24,640 nucleotides of DNA from Fimenecus sp051881355 (GCA_051881355.1 JBJEPS010000021.1:1-24640); one strand, 5' to 3'; positions 15,114-22,028 are shown, numbered from the stretch's first letter. The notes: a model not told the origin generated them from the sequence alone. Made by a program: numbers and translations.

Positions 15114-16643
15114 GTGTTTGCAAGCGTCAACAGCGTGGGGCTGTTCGGATTAGAGGCGTACACCGTTTCGGTGGAAGCCGACCTTTCGGGCGGTATGCCG
15201 CGGTTTGATATGGTGGGTCTACCCGACGCCGCTGTTTCGGAAAGCCGCGAGCGCGTGCGCTCCGCTATTCGCAACAGCGGGTTGGATTTTCCCGTTTCGC
15301 GCGTGACCATCAACTTAGCGCCTGCCGACATTCGTAAAGAGGGACCGATTTATGACCTGCCCGTGCTCGTTGCCGTACTTAAAGCGACAGGACAGTTAAA
15401 ATGCGATACCGACGCGCAAGCGTTCCTCGGCGAGCTGTCGTTAAGCGGCGAAGTGCGGCATATCAACGGCGTTCTGCCGATGGTCATACAGGCACGCAAA
15501 GCAGGATTTCGGGAAATCTACATTCCACACGCCAATCTTGCGGAGGGCGCGGTGGTCGAGGGCATTGCCGTATACCCTGTCAAAACCGTTGCGGAACTGC
15601 TTGCGCATTTGCGCGGAGAGGCAAAACTCTCTCCTGTCACCGCCGCCGATTACACCGAAACCGCCCTGCCGTCCGACCTGCCCGACTTTGCCGATGTCAA
15701 AGGACAGCACGAGGCAAAGCGCGCGTTAGAGGTTGCCGCCGCAGGCGGACACAATGTGATGATGATAGGTCCTCCGGGTTCGGGCAAAAGTATGCTTGCC
15801 AAACGGATTCCCTCGATTTTACCCGATATGACCTTTGAAGAAGCACTCGAAACCACCAACATTTATTCCGTGGCGGGTGCGCTCCCGCCCGATGTATCTT
15901 TAATTAAAGTGCGCCCATTCCGTTCGCCGCACCACACCGTCTCCCCGGCAGGGCTGTCGGGCGGCGGCGCCGTGCCGCACCCGGGCGAAATTTCGCTGGC
16001 GCACAACGGCGTGCTGTTTTTGGACGAACTGCCCGAATTTTCGCGCACGGCAATGGAAATTATGCGTCAGCCCATTGAGGACGGCAAAATCACGATTGCG
16101 CGCGTCGCGGCGACCTTTTCGTACCCGTGCTCGGTGATGCTTGTCTGTGCGATGAACCCGTGCCCGTGCGGCTTTTATGGACACCCGACGCGTAAATGCA
16201 CCTGCCCTGCGGGCGCGCCGCAACGCTATCTTTCGCGCGTGTCGGGACCGCTTTTGGACCGACTGGATATTCACATCGAAGTGCCGCCCGTGGATTTCGA
16301 CGACCTTTCCAAAACCGCAAAAGAGGAGTCCTCGGCATCGATTAAGGCACGCGTAGACCGCGCACGCGAAATTCAGCAAAAAAGGCTTTTGGGCACAGGC
16401 ATTACCTGCAACGCCAAAATGGACGCATCACTCACTCGAAAATTCTGCACCCCTACCCCTGCCGCGGCGGCAATGCTCAAAGCTGCCTTTGAAAAGTTGG
16501 GGCTTTCGGCGCGCGCTTACGATAAAGTTTTGCGCGTGGCTCGCACCATTGCGGATTTGGACGGCGCAGAACAAATTGATGTGCCGCACATTGCCGAAGC
16601 CGTGCAGTACCGCAGTTTAGACCGCAAGTTTTGGAAAGGGTGA
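15114..16643 (+). CDS. YifB/ComM family Mg-chelatase-like AAA+ ATPase
   Basis: A 509-residue protein with an N-terminal Lon-protease-like (ChlI) domain starting FASVNSVGLFGLEAYTVSVE. The central AAA+ domain has Walker A GPPGSGKS at 219-226 and Walker B VLFLDELPEF with Asp304-Glu305. The cysteine motif CPCGFYGHPTRKCTCP and the C-terminal YifB domain follow. In Gram-negative bacteria ComM is a helicase promoting branch migration during natural transformation; the Firmicute role is less clear. GTG 15114 is chosen over GTG 15096 because GGGGTGG lies just before it and family members begin MF/MYAKV. Confidence 0.95.
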   Translation: MFASVNSVGLFGLEAYTVSVEADLSGGMPRFDMVGLPDAAVSESRERVRSAIRNSGLDFPVSRVTINLAPADIRKEGPIYDLPVLVAVLKATGQLKCDTDAQAFLGELSLSGEVRHINGVLPMVIQARKAGFREIYIPHANLAEGAVVEGIAVYPVKTVAELLAHLRGEAKLSPVTAADYTETALPSDLPDFADVKGQHEAKRALEVAAAGGHNVMMIGPPGSGKSMLAKRIPSILPDMTFEEALETTNIYSVAGALPPDVSLIKVRPFRSPHHTVSPAGLSGGGAVPHPGEISLAHNGVLFLDELPEFSRTAMEIMRQPIEDGKITIARVAATFSYPCSVMLVCAMNPCPCGFYGHPTRKCTCPAGAPQRYLSRVSGPLLDRLDIHIEVPPVDFDDLSKTAKEESSASIKARVDRAREIQQKRLLGTGITCNAKMDASLTRKFCTPTPAAAAMLKAAFEKLGLSARAYDKVLRVARTIADLDGAEQIDVPHIAEAVQYRSLDRKFWKG

Positions 16644-16656
16644 AATCTGCCCTCGC

Positions 16657-16682
16657 CGCGGGCGAACACAGTTCGCCCCTAC
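16657..16682. repeat. Dispersed GGGCGAAC palindrome
   Basis: GGGCGAAC-ACA-GTTCGCCC (16660-16678) is a perfect 8-bp hairpin followed by CTAC. From memory, the GGGCGAACACAGTTCGCCCCTAC block is a common dispersed intergenic element in Ruminococcaceae-like genomes. It sits just after the YifB gene and may help end its transcript, but there is no adjacent T-run. Confidence 0.4.
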
Positions 16683-16748
16683 TGCGTGCTTTTTCGGTGA
16701 ACCCTTTTTCTCAGTACGAAAATTCTGTCAAGTTTTCGGAAAAAGCTC

Positions 16749-16777
16749 TTGACACAAAAACAATCCTTTGCTATAAT
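16749..16777 (+). promoter_or_regulatory. Consensus promoter of tRNA-Leu
   Basis: TTGACA (16749-16754), 17 bases, TATAAT (16772-16777). This exact consensus pair stands 34 bases before the tRNA 5' end, as expected for a strong stable-RNA promoter. Confidence 0.85.
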
Positions 16778-16811
16778 AATCACCGTTGCGAAAGCGACGA
16801 AAACAAAATAT

Positions 16812-16895
16812 GCGAGTGTGGCGGAATCGGCAGACGCGCACGTTTGAGGGGCGTGTGGTAATCCCGTATGGGTTCAAGTCCCATCACTCGCACCA
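16812..16895 (+). tRNA. tRNA-Leu (anticodon GAG)
   Basis: The acceptor arms GCGAGTG (16812-16818) and CACTCGC (16885-16891) pair perfectly, followed by discriminator A and an encoded CCA. The anticodon stem CACGT/GCGTG closes the loop TTGAGGG with anticodon GAG at 16846-16848, reading CUU/CUC leucine codons. A short extra arm (GGTAATCC) and the T-arm ATGGG-TTCAAGT-CCCAT are present. The class II layout with a D-arm starting TGGCGGAAT is typical of bacterial tRNA-Leu. A consensus promoter precedes it and a terminator follows four bases after the CCA. Its 3' end is exactly duplicated 221 bp downstream. Confidence 0.95.
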
Positions 16896-16958
16896 AATAA
16901 CGCAGAGAGTACTTGGTACTTTCTGCGTTGTTTTTGTATGTTTTGTTCGTGGGACTTG
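16874..16958. repeat. 85-bp direct repeat, copy 1 (tRNA-Leu 3' end plus terminator)
   Basis: Identical over 85 bases to 17095-17179. It covers part of the T-arm, the acceptor 3' strand, CCA, the terminator and a 3' flank. Its ends are inverted: CAAGTCCCA near the left and TGGGACTTG at the right. In copy 1 this extends to 14 bp, GGGTTCAAGTCCCA at 16870-16883 against TGGGACTTGAACCC at 16950-16963. Confidence 0.95.
16899..16935 (+). terminator. Terminator of tRNA-Leu
   Basis: A 14-bp stem AACGCAGAGAGTAC / GTACTTTCTGCGTT (one G-T wobble) with a TTG loop, then GTTTTTG. Confidence 0.85.
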
Positions 16959-16970
16959 AACCCGAGAGGG

Positions 16971-17015
16971 TCTGCGCGTAAAAAAAACAGTCCGGCGGAC
17001 TGTTTTTCGCGCAGA
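16971..17015. terminator. Large hairpin in the spacer between the 85-bp repeats
   Basis: The inner stem AAAAACAGTCC/GGACTGTTTTT (16983-16993, 16997-17007) has a GGC loop. The outer stem TCTGCGCG/CGCGCAGA (16971-16978, 17008-17015) is offset by a four-base bulge. The inner stem has A and T tracts and looks like a bidirectional terminator. A second hairpin follows at 17032-17049 (GAAATTC-GTAA-GAATTTC). Confidence 0.65.
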
Positions 17016-17094
17016 GCGCGAGGCGGGTACTGAAATTCGTAAGAATTTCGGTCGCCGAGCGGGCAGTATGCAAGGTGCAAGCCGTAGCATACGG

Positions 17095-17179
17095 TCAAGT
17101 CCCATCACTCGCACCAAATAACGCAGAGAGTACTTGGTACTTTCTGCGTTGTTTTTGTATGTTTTGTTCGTGGGACTTG
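17095..17179. repeat. 85-bp direct repeat, copy 2 (orphan tRNA-Leu 3' end)
   Basis: An exact copy of 16874-16958, including CACTCGCACCA and the terminator (17120-17156). It lacks the 5' two-thirds of the tRNA; upstream is unrelated sequence with an inverted GTATGC/GCATAC pair (17066-17071, 17087-17092). It cannot form a functional tRNA. Confidence 0.95.
17120..17156 (+). terminator. Duplicated terminator in repeat copy 2
   Basis: The same 14-bp stem and T-tract as the tRNA-Leu terminator, lying 221 bp downstream of it. It insulates the cysteine-rich gene pair from upstream transcription. Confidence 0.75.
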
Positions 17180-17256
17180 TACCCGTACGGGTGCATATAC
17201 TTCTATTTTAGAAGGCATTATCTGCACTTTGCGGGAACTTCCACGCAAATACAGGG

Positions 17257-17285
17257 AACCATATTCTCTTTTTTTCCATAAAATA
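17257..17285 (+). promoter_or_regulatory. Possible SigK-type sporulation promoter
   Basis: AACC (17257-17260), a 16-base spacer and CATAAAATA (17277-17285) fit the Bacillus SigK pattern mACm-N16-CATAnnnTA. It lies 32 bases before the first cysteine-rich gene, and no better SigA promoter is evident there. The motif is short and AT-rich, so chance is possible. Confidence 0.4.
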
Positions 17286-17317
17286 GAATACAGGAGGAAA
17301 AGAGAGGAGGAAAATCT

Positions 17318-17674
17318 ATGTCAGAATGCACATGCGCAAGCGGCTTACTGAACGGTACACCGGAACCGTCGGACGGTAGTTGTCCGGCAACCGGCTTTCA
17401 AAAAGTAGGGGTTTGCGTACCCGTGATTGTCACGCCGTTCGCCCGCGCAGGGCAAACGGTTACCAAATGCTGCGGCGACCCTGTGGTTGTTGCCGGTGAA
17501 AAACCGTGTCCCGGTAAAAAGAACGGTGCCTGCGCGTTTACCATCAGCCAAACGATATGCGTGGAAGTTCCGGTGCGTTTCGGCGCAACGGCGGCTGTCG
17601 GCGACACATTTGTAGACTGCCTCGGCGCGTCTGCAGACGATATCTGCACAAACTGCAAAACAGAGGAGCTGTAA
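17318..17674 (+). CDS. Cysteine-rich hypothetical protein, paralogue 1
   Basis: I do not recognise this 118-residue protein. It has 12 cysteines, no signal peptide and no membrane span. Its core alternates short hydrophobic strands with cysteine turns (CVPVIVTPFARAG, TKCCGDPVVV, CAFTISQTICVEVPVRFGA, GDTFVDC), suggesting a beta-sandwich. The same order of motifs occurs in the next gene, so the two are tandem paralogues. A GAGGAGG site lies seven bases before the ATG. High cysteine content, duplication and a possible SigK promoter fit a spore coat or other cross-linked surface protein, but that is inference. Confidence 0.85.
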   Translation: MSECTCASGLLNGTPEPSDGSCPATGFQKVGVCVPVIVTPFARAGQTVTKCCGDPVVVAGEKPCPGKKNGACAFTISQTICVEVPVRFGATAAVGDTFVDCLGASADDICTNCKTEEL

Positions 17675-17678
17675 TGAG

Positions 17679-18005
17679 ATGGCTTTAGACACATCGATTG
17701 GAGCGGAACAGAGCACAATGCCTGAAGCATGTGACTGCACGAAAGACGGTTGCACAAAGACCGGCTATCACTATGCGGATATCAGCGTTCCACTGGAGCT
17801 AAAGCCGAATACCACACTCGGCGATGTTGAAGTGGAATGCTGCGGTGAACCGTCTGTGGATTGCCGAAAAAGAGAAGGCGGAAATACCTGTGTGGTAACG
17901 GTCACACAAAAGGTAAATCTTAAAATTCCGATTCGGTATCAGGTTACGGCATGTATGGGGGAAACCGCTATGGACTGCGGCGGCGAAACGCCCTGCTGCC
18001 AATAG
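17679..18005 (+). CDS. Cysteine-rich hypothetical protein, paralogue 2
   Basis: This 108-residue protein has 11 cysteines and starts four bases after its paralogue, with GAGGAG (17663-17668) inside the end of that gene. Shared features with paralogue 1 are a strand ending VPLELKP, the ECCGEP motif, CVVTVTQKVNLKIPIRY in place of CAFTISQTICVEVPVRF, and a closing MGETAMDC. It differs at the N-terminus (CDCTKDGC) and ends in a CC pair. No signal peptide is visible. The two are surely one operon, ended by the hairpin at 18018-18047. Function unknown; partners of one assembly or coat layer is a reasonable guess. Confidence 0.85.
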   Translation: MALDTSIGAEQSTMPEACDCTKDGCTKTGYHYADISVPLELKPNTTLGDVEVECCGEPSVDCRKREGGNTCVVTVTQKVNLKIPIRYQVTACMGETAMDCGGETPCCQ

Positions 18006-18017
18006 GCAAAAATCAAG

Positions 18018-18047
18018 CGCCGTTGAAATTCGTTCCAACGGCGTTTT
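18018..18047 (+). terminator. Terminator after the cysteine-rich pair
   Basis: CGCCGTTG (18018-18025) and CAACGGCG (18036-18043) form an 8-bp stem followed by TTTT. Confidence 0.75.
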
Positions 18048-18114
18048 CCGTTTCTTCCGCCCGCACACGAGGGCATATCCCGAAAAGGCGCATATACTGT
18101 ACTGAGGTGATACG

Positions 18115-18276
18115 ATGTGCCCAAATGATTTGGCATTCTCCGTTACGGCGCTTGCCGCGGCGATTGCAGAGGACAAATCCGCGGAGGAACTGGCATTGCT
18201 CGCCTCGGTTCTGATGCAGCTCAGCGATACGCTGACCACTTTGAGCCTGCAAAGTGAAATCTGCAAACAAAAATAA
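18115..18276 (+). CDS. Small hypothetical protein (DUF6774-like)
   Basis: A 53-residue frame begins at ATG 18115 with GAGGTGA (18104-18110) four bases before it. The sequence, MCPNDLAFSVTALAAAIAED then EELALLASVLMQLSDTLTTL, is a two-helix amphipathic pattern. It resembles a small Clostridia family (DUF6774, from memory) marked by an ELALL...F/MQLGDTL segment. A strong terminator follows two bases after the stop, which supports a real one-gene transcript. Function unknown. Confidence 0.7.
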   Translation: MCPNDLAFSVTALAAAIAEDKSAEELALLASVLMQLSDTLTTLSLQSEICKQK

Positions 18277-18277
18277 T

Positions 18278-18331
18278 GCGTCGTTTCGCATATTCTGCAA
18301 AAGCAGTGCTGCGAAACGGCGCTTTGTTTTT
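18278..18331 (+). terminator. Terminator after the 53-residue ORF
   Basis: GCGTCGTTTCGCA (18278-18290) and TGCGAAACGGCGC (18310-18322) pair over 13 bp with one wobble, then TTTGTTTTT. A small CTGC/GCAG hairpin lies within the loop. Confidence 0.8.
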
Positions 18332-18344
18332 CTGCGCTTAAAAA

Positions 18345-18578
18345 TCACCCATTTGCGTCGTCCGATACGCGCGGCACGCCGTCGTCGGCTTTTGTAGGCT
18401 TTTCGGTGAATTCCGAAAGTCCCTGTGCGATGGTTGGAAACGGATTTTTCGTATCATTCGTCGGTTGAATTTCATAGGTGCCGTACTTATTGACCATTTC
18501 ATGCGCGGTTTCGGGGTTCCCGTGGATATCCTCCACTGCCAATTCAAAAGTTTCGCGTTTTCGGTTTCGTTTATGCAT
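18345..18578 (-). CDS. Small hypothetical protein
   Basis: A 77-residue hydrophilic protein starting MHKRNRKRETFELAVEDIHG and continuing into EMVNKYGTYEIQPTNDT. The basic N-terminus, no membrane span and an unstructured-looking acidic C-terminus are all that can be said. The start is set at ATG 18578, because GGGTGAT lies about four bases upstream; the GTG at 18587 overlaps that site. It is divergent from mutY across about 100 bases. I do not recognise the family and cannot assign a role. Confidence 0.65.
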   Translation of the reverse strand: MHKRNRKRETFELAVEDIHGNPETAHEMVNKYGTYEIQPTNDTKNPFPTIAQGLSEFTEKPTKADDGVPRVSDDANG

Positions 18579-18640
18579 ATTTATCACCCGTTTTTAGGAT
18601 TGCCGATTTTACAAAAAGTATACCGATTTTCAAAAGTTTG

Positions 18641-18649
18641 TGGTACAAT
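18641..18649 (+). promoter_or_regulatory. Extended -10 promoter of mutY
   Basis: TGGTACAAT contains an extended -10 (TG-n-TACAAT) with no good -35 box 17 bases upstream. It lies 28 bases before the chosen TTG start and rules out the longer GTG start at 18638. Confidence 0.5.
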
Positions 18650-18676
18650 AAAGAAAAAAATCCGGGAGAAATCGTT

Positions 18677-19726
18677 TTGCATACAAAAAAAGAAATCGAA
18701 AAGCAATATGCCGCTCTGCCCGCACTTTTACTGCCGTGGTACCGTAAAAATGCGCGGGATTTGCCGTGGCGGCACACAAAAGAACCGTACCGCGTGTGGG
18801 TATCGGAGATTATGCTCCAACAAACGCGCGTGGAAGCGGTACGCGGGTATTATGACCGTTTTCTTACCGCCCTGCCCGACATAAAAAGCCTTGCTGAAGC
18901 CGACGAGGAACAGCTTTTGAAATTATGGGAGGGCTTAGGCTATTATTCGCGCGTGCGCAATCTCCAAAAGGCGGCAAAAACGATTATGGAACAGCACGGC
19001 GGCGTGTTCCCGTCCGCGTACGCAAAGGTGCGAGCGCTGTCGGGTATCGGAGATTACACGGCAGGCGCGATTTGCTCGATTTGTTTTCAGCAGCCGCGCG
19101 CGGCGGTGGACGGCAATGTTTTGCGCATTGCGGCACGGATTACGGCGGATTTTTCGCCGATTGACCTTGCGGATACTAAAAAAAATGTGGCAGAACAGCT
19201 TGAAAAAGTCTATCCAGCAGGTGAATGTGATATGTTTACACAGGCGCTGATGGAATTGGGCGCGTGTATTTGCACTCCGCGCAGTCCGAAATGCGGGGAA
19301 TGCCCTGTAAAGGAGATTTGCTTTGCAGAGAAAGAGGGCTTCGTGGACAAGCTCCCCGTGAAATTACCGAAAAAAGAAAAGCGGCAGGAAAAACGCACGG
19401 TATTTTTGTTGGAATGCGACGGCGCATATGCCGTATGCAAACGCACGGAAAAAGGGCTGTTATCAGGGCTTTGGCAGTTGCCGAATGTGACGGGTGCACA
19501 AGCCCCCGCTGAAGCGCTCAAAACAGTAGAAGCGTTTGGCGCAAAACCCGCGGAGCTGACGAAAGAAGTCCACAAAACACATATTTTTACGCATATTGTT
19601 TGGGATATGGTCGGGTATCATATTCTCTGTTCTGTAAAGGCAAACAGCTTTATATGGGTTACGCCGCAAGAATTGCAAACTACTTATGCCCTGCCCACGG
19701 CATTCCGTATTTTTTTGGAGGAATAA
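18677..19726 (+). CDS. mutY: A/G-specific adenine DNA glycosylase MutY
   Basis: A 349-residue base-excision repair enzyme that removes adenine opposite 8-oxoguanine. It has catalytic Glu44 (SEIMLQQTRVE), the helix-hairpin-helix LSGIGDYTAG (121-130) and catalytic Asp145 in VDGNVLRI. The [4Fe-4S] cysteines Cys199-x6-Cys206-x2-Cys209-x5-Cys215 are complete. The tyrosine in GDYTAG, where endonuclease III has its catalytic lysine, separates it from Nth. The C-terminal NUDIX-like domain (about 230-349) contains GLLSGLWQLP, used to sense 8-oxoguanine. TTG 18677 is chosen because GGGAG lies about ten bases upstream. Confidence 0.95.
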   Translation: MHTKKEIEKQYAALPALLLPWYRKNARDLPWRHTKEPYRVWVSEIMLQQTRVEAVRGYYDRFLTALPDIKSLAEADEEQLLKLWEGLGYYSRVRNLQKAAKTIMEQHGGVFPSAYAKVRALSGIGDYTAGAICSICFQQPRAAVDGNVLRIAARITADFSPIDLADTKKNVAEQLEKVYPAGECDMFTQALMELGACICTPRSPKCGECPVKEICFAEKEGFVDKLPVKLPKKEKRQEKRTVFLLECDGAYAVCKRTEKGLLSGLWQLPNVTGAQAPAEALKTVEAFGAKPAELTKEVHKTHIFTHIVWDMVGYHILCSVKANSFIWVTPQELQTTYALPTAFRIFLEE

Positions 19727-19791
19727 CGGCAGAAAAGCCTGTTTTACATAAAAAACAATGCACAAATCGCCCACCCTTTGTCAAAATACAA

Positions 19792-19829
19792 AATCCCCGC
19801 GCACAGCGTAAAATCTGTGTGCGGGGATT
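19792..19829. terminator. Bidirectional terminator between mutY and groEL
   Basis: A 15-bp stem AATCCCCGCGCACAG / CTGTGTGCGGGGATT (one wobble) with an eight-base loop. T-rich sequence follows on both strands. It lies between the converging ends of mutY and groEL. Confidence 0.85.
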
Positions 19830-19860
19830 GCTTTATTTATATGCGCTGTTGCGGTTCGGC

Positions 19861-21501
19861 TTAATACATGCCGCCGCCTTGGGCTGCCATTGCCGCCGCT
19901 GCTGCCGCGTCTGCTTTCGGGTCGGGAATATCGGTCACCAGAGATTCGGTAGTCAGCACCATTGCCGCTACGGAAGCCGCATTTTGCAGTGCGGAACGCG
20001 TAACCTTTGCGGGGTCTAAGATGCCTGCTTCGAACATATCCACATATTCCTCGTTGGCAAAGTTATAGCCGTAGCCCGCCTTGTTGGAATTAAGAATATC
20101 GTTGACGATAACCGAGCCCTCAAGCCCTGCGTTCTTGGCAATCTGGCGTACCGGCTCTTCAATGGCTTTGAGCACAATGCGGATACCGGTTTTGAGGTCT
20201 GCGTCCTCTTCACGGTCGAGCAGGTTCTGCACAGCAGGGATTGCATTTAAAAGCGCAACACCGCCGCCTGCAACACAGCCTTCTTCGACAGCCGCTTTGG
20301 TTGCCGCAAGCGCATCTTCAATGCGCAATTTCTTTTCTTTCATTTCGGTTTCGGTTGCGGCACCTACGCGGATAACCGCAACGCCGCCTGCAAGCTTTGC
20401 AAGTCTTTCCTGCAGTTTTTCGCGGTCAAATTCCGAGGTTGTACCTTCAATTTGGCTGCGGATTTGCGCCACTCTGCCTTTGATTTCCTCGCTTGCGCCT
20501 GCGCCGTCCACGATTGTGGTGTTTTCTTTAGTAATCTTGACCTGTTTTGCACGACCGAGCTGTGCAATATCTGCATCTTTCAGCTCCAAGCCGAGGTCAG
20601 AGGTAATGACTTCGCCGCCGGTCAGGATTGCAATATCCTGCAGCATTTCTTTTCTTCTGTCACCGAAGCCCGGGGCTTTGACGCATACGCAGGTAAATGT
20701 GCCGCGCAGTTTGTTGACCAAAATGGTGGAAAGTGCTTCACCCTCAACATCTTCTGCGATGATGACAAGCTTCTGCCCGGCGTTGACAATCTTTTCAAGC
20801 AAAGGCAGGATTTCCTGAATATTGGAAATCTTCTTATCGGTAATCAAAATGAACGGGTCGTCAAGGACGGCTTCCATTTTGTCCGTATCCGTAACCATAT
20901 AGGGGGAGATGTAGCCACGGTCAAACTGCATGCCTTCGACAACATCGCTGTATGTTTCGGAAGTTTTGGACTCTTCAATGGTGATGACGCCGTCGGCAGT
21001 CACCTTTTCCATTGCCTCGGCAATCAGTTTGCCGACAAATTCATCTGCCGCCGAAACGGTTGCGATTCGCGCAATATCGTCTGCGGTTTTGACGGGCTGT
21101 GCTTCGTCCTTAATCGCGGCAACCACGGTATCCACCGCCATCTGCATACCTTTTTTAACAACCATCGGGTTTGCGCCTGCGGCAACATTTTTCATACCCT
21201 CACGCACCAAAGCCTGCGCTAAAAGCGTTGCGGTCGTTGTGCCGTCGCCGGCAACATCGTTTGTTTTGGTTGCAACTTCTTTGACAAGCTGTGCGCCCAT
21301 ATTTTCAAATGCATCTTCCAGCTCGACTTCTTTTGCAATCGTCACACCGTCATTGGTGATAAGGGGTGCGCCGTATTTTTTGTCGAGTACAACGTTTCTG
21401 CCTTTCGGTCCCAATGTAATTTTTACGGTATCGCTCAGTTTGTCGATACCTGCCTGCAAAGCCTTACGTGCTTCTTCACCGTAAATAATCTGTTTAGCCA
21501 T
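19861..21501 (-). CDS. groEL: Chaperonin GroEL (Hsp60)
   Basis: This 546-residue subunit forms the double-ring ATP-driven folding chamber. Landmarks include the canonical start MAKQIIYGEEARKA, TLGPKGRN (29-36), the nucleotide-binding GDGTTT (85-90), the apical-domain stretch KAPGFGDRRKEML, the late EEGCVAGGGVALL motif and a short C-terminal GGGMY tail. ATG 21501 is chosen over TTG 21507, since GGAGG is ten bases upstream and the family begins MAK. It follows groES by 21 bases in the CIRCE-controlled operon. Confidence 0.98.
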   Translation of the reverse strand: MAKQIIYGEEARKALQAGIDKLSDTVKITLGPKGRNVVLDKKYGAPLITNDGVTIAKEVELEDAFENMGAQLVKEVATKTNDVAGDGTTTATLLAQALVREGMKNVAAGANPMVVKKGMQMAVDTVVAAIKDEAQPVKTADDIARIATVSAADEFVGKLIAEAMEKVTADGVITIEESKTSETYSDVVEGMQFDRGYISPYMVTDTDKMEAVLDDPFILITDKKISNIQEILPLLEKIVNAGQKLVIIAEDVEGEALSTILVNKLRGTFTCVCVKAPGFGDRRKEMLQDIAILTGGEVITSDLGLELKDADIAQLGRAKQVKITKENTTIVDGAGASEEIKGRVAQIRSQIEGTTSEFDREKLQERLAKLAGGVAVIRVGAATETEMKEKKLRIEDALAATKAAVEEGCVAGGGVALLNAIPAVQNLLDREEDADLKTGIRIVLKAIEEPVRQIAKNAGLEGSVIVNDILNSNKAGYGYNFANEEYVDMFEAGILDPAKVTRSALQNAASVAAMVLTTESLVTDIPDPKADAAAAAAMAAQGGGMY

Positions 21502-21522
21502 AATCAAGTTACCTCCGAAAAA

Positions 21523-21807
21523 TTATTCAACGACTGCCAAAATGTCGGACTGACGGACGATGGTGTACTCCGTGTTGTCCATTTTCACTTCTGTGCCTGC
21601 GTATTTGCCTGCAATGACCTTGTCACCTGTCTTTACATACATCGTGACTTCTTTGCCGTCCACGGTGCCACCGGGGCCGACTGCGACGACCTCGAATACC
21701 TGGGGCTTTTCCTGTGCGGACGCCGCAAGGATAATGCCGCTCTTGGTGGTTTCCTCCACTTCGACAGGTTTCAAAACAACTCTGTCTGCCAAGGGTTTGA
21801 TTGTCAT
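21523..21807 (-). CDS. groES: Co-chaperonin GroES (Hsp10)
   Basis: This 94-residue protein forms the lid of the GroEL chamber. It begins TIKPLADRVVLKP and has the mobile loop EETTKSGIILAASAQEKPQ that binds GroEL. The family motifs VVAVGPG, VKTGDKVIAGKYAGTEVK and the closing SDILAVVE follow. ATG 21807 is chosen because GGAGG is eight bases upstream; the five extra residues of the longer frame are not family-like. It is the first gene of the groESL operon. Confidence 0.98.
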   Translation of the reverse strand: MTIKPLADRVVLKPVEVEETTKSGIILAASAQEKPQVFEVVAVGPGGTVDGKEVTMYVKTGDKVIAGKYAGTEVKMDNTEYTIVRQSDILAVVE

Positions 21808-21841
21808 ATAAATTACCTCCAAAAAAGATTGATTGATTGTG

Positions 21842-21868
21842 TTAGCACTCTTTGTTCCCGAGTGCTAA
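21842..21868. promoter_or_regulatory. CIRCE operator (HrcA binding site)
   Basis: TTAGCACTC-N9-GAGTGCTAA, a perfect consensus CIRCE. It lies between the groESL promoter and groES, so HrcA should repress the operon until heat or folding stress. Confidence 0.97.
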
Positions 21869-21873
21869 TATCT

Positions 21874-21901
21874 ATTTTATCCATATTTTAGAAAAAATCA
21901 A
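21874..21901 (-). promoter_or_regulatory. SigA-type promoter of groESL
   Basis: On the minus strand TTGATT (21901-21896), 16 bases, TAAAAT (21879-21874), just upstream of CIRCE. Confidence 0.75.
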
Positions 21902-21983
21902 CCCCTTTTTGCAATGTTCACAAAAAAGTAATAATTTATTCGCAAAGTATCGTATTTCACGATTGCCGATATCCATACTATAT

Positions 21984-22017
21984 AAAAAGGGCTGTACCGT
22001 TTGGTACAGCCCTTTTT
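21984..22017. terminator. Terminator after the phosphodiesterase gene
   Basis: A perfect 15-bp stem AAAAAGGGCTGTACC and its complement with a GTTT loop, T-tracts on both strands. It ends the minus-strand gene at 22029 and shields the groESL promoter. Confidence 0.9.
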
Positions 22018-22028
22018 CGTATTTTGCT

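Noticed and set aside
16631..16861. Plus-strand frame of 76 codons between yifB and the tRNA.
   Set aside because: It overlaps the yifB end, the tRNA promoter and the tRNA itself.
16780..17073. Minus-strand frame of 97 codons overlapping tRNA-Leu (and related frames at 16874-17117).
   Set aside because: It is the antisense of the tRNA and its terminator (the VMGLEPIRDYHTPLKRARLPIPPH-type artefact), with no ribosome site.
16874..17179. CRISPR-like repeat-spacer pattern.
   Set aside because: Only two copies, 85 bp each and derived from a tRNA 3' end; no cas genes and no regular spacing.
18465..18884. Plus-strand frame of 139 codons.
   Set aside because: It runs over the antisense of a small gene, the mutY promoter and the mutY start in another frame, and has no ribosome site.
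20081..21484. Long plus-strand frames of 184-256 codons.
   Set aside because: They lie antisense to groEL, whose codon bias keeps the opposite strand open. Composition is serine/alanine-rich and low-complexity, with no ribosome site or family motif.
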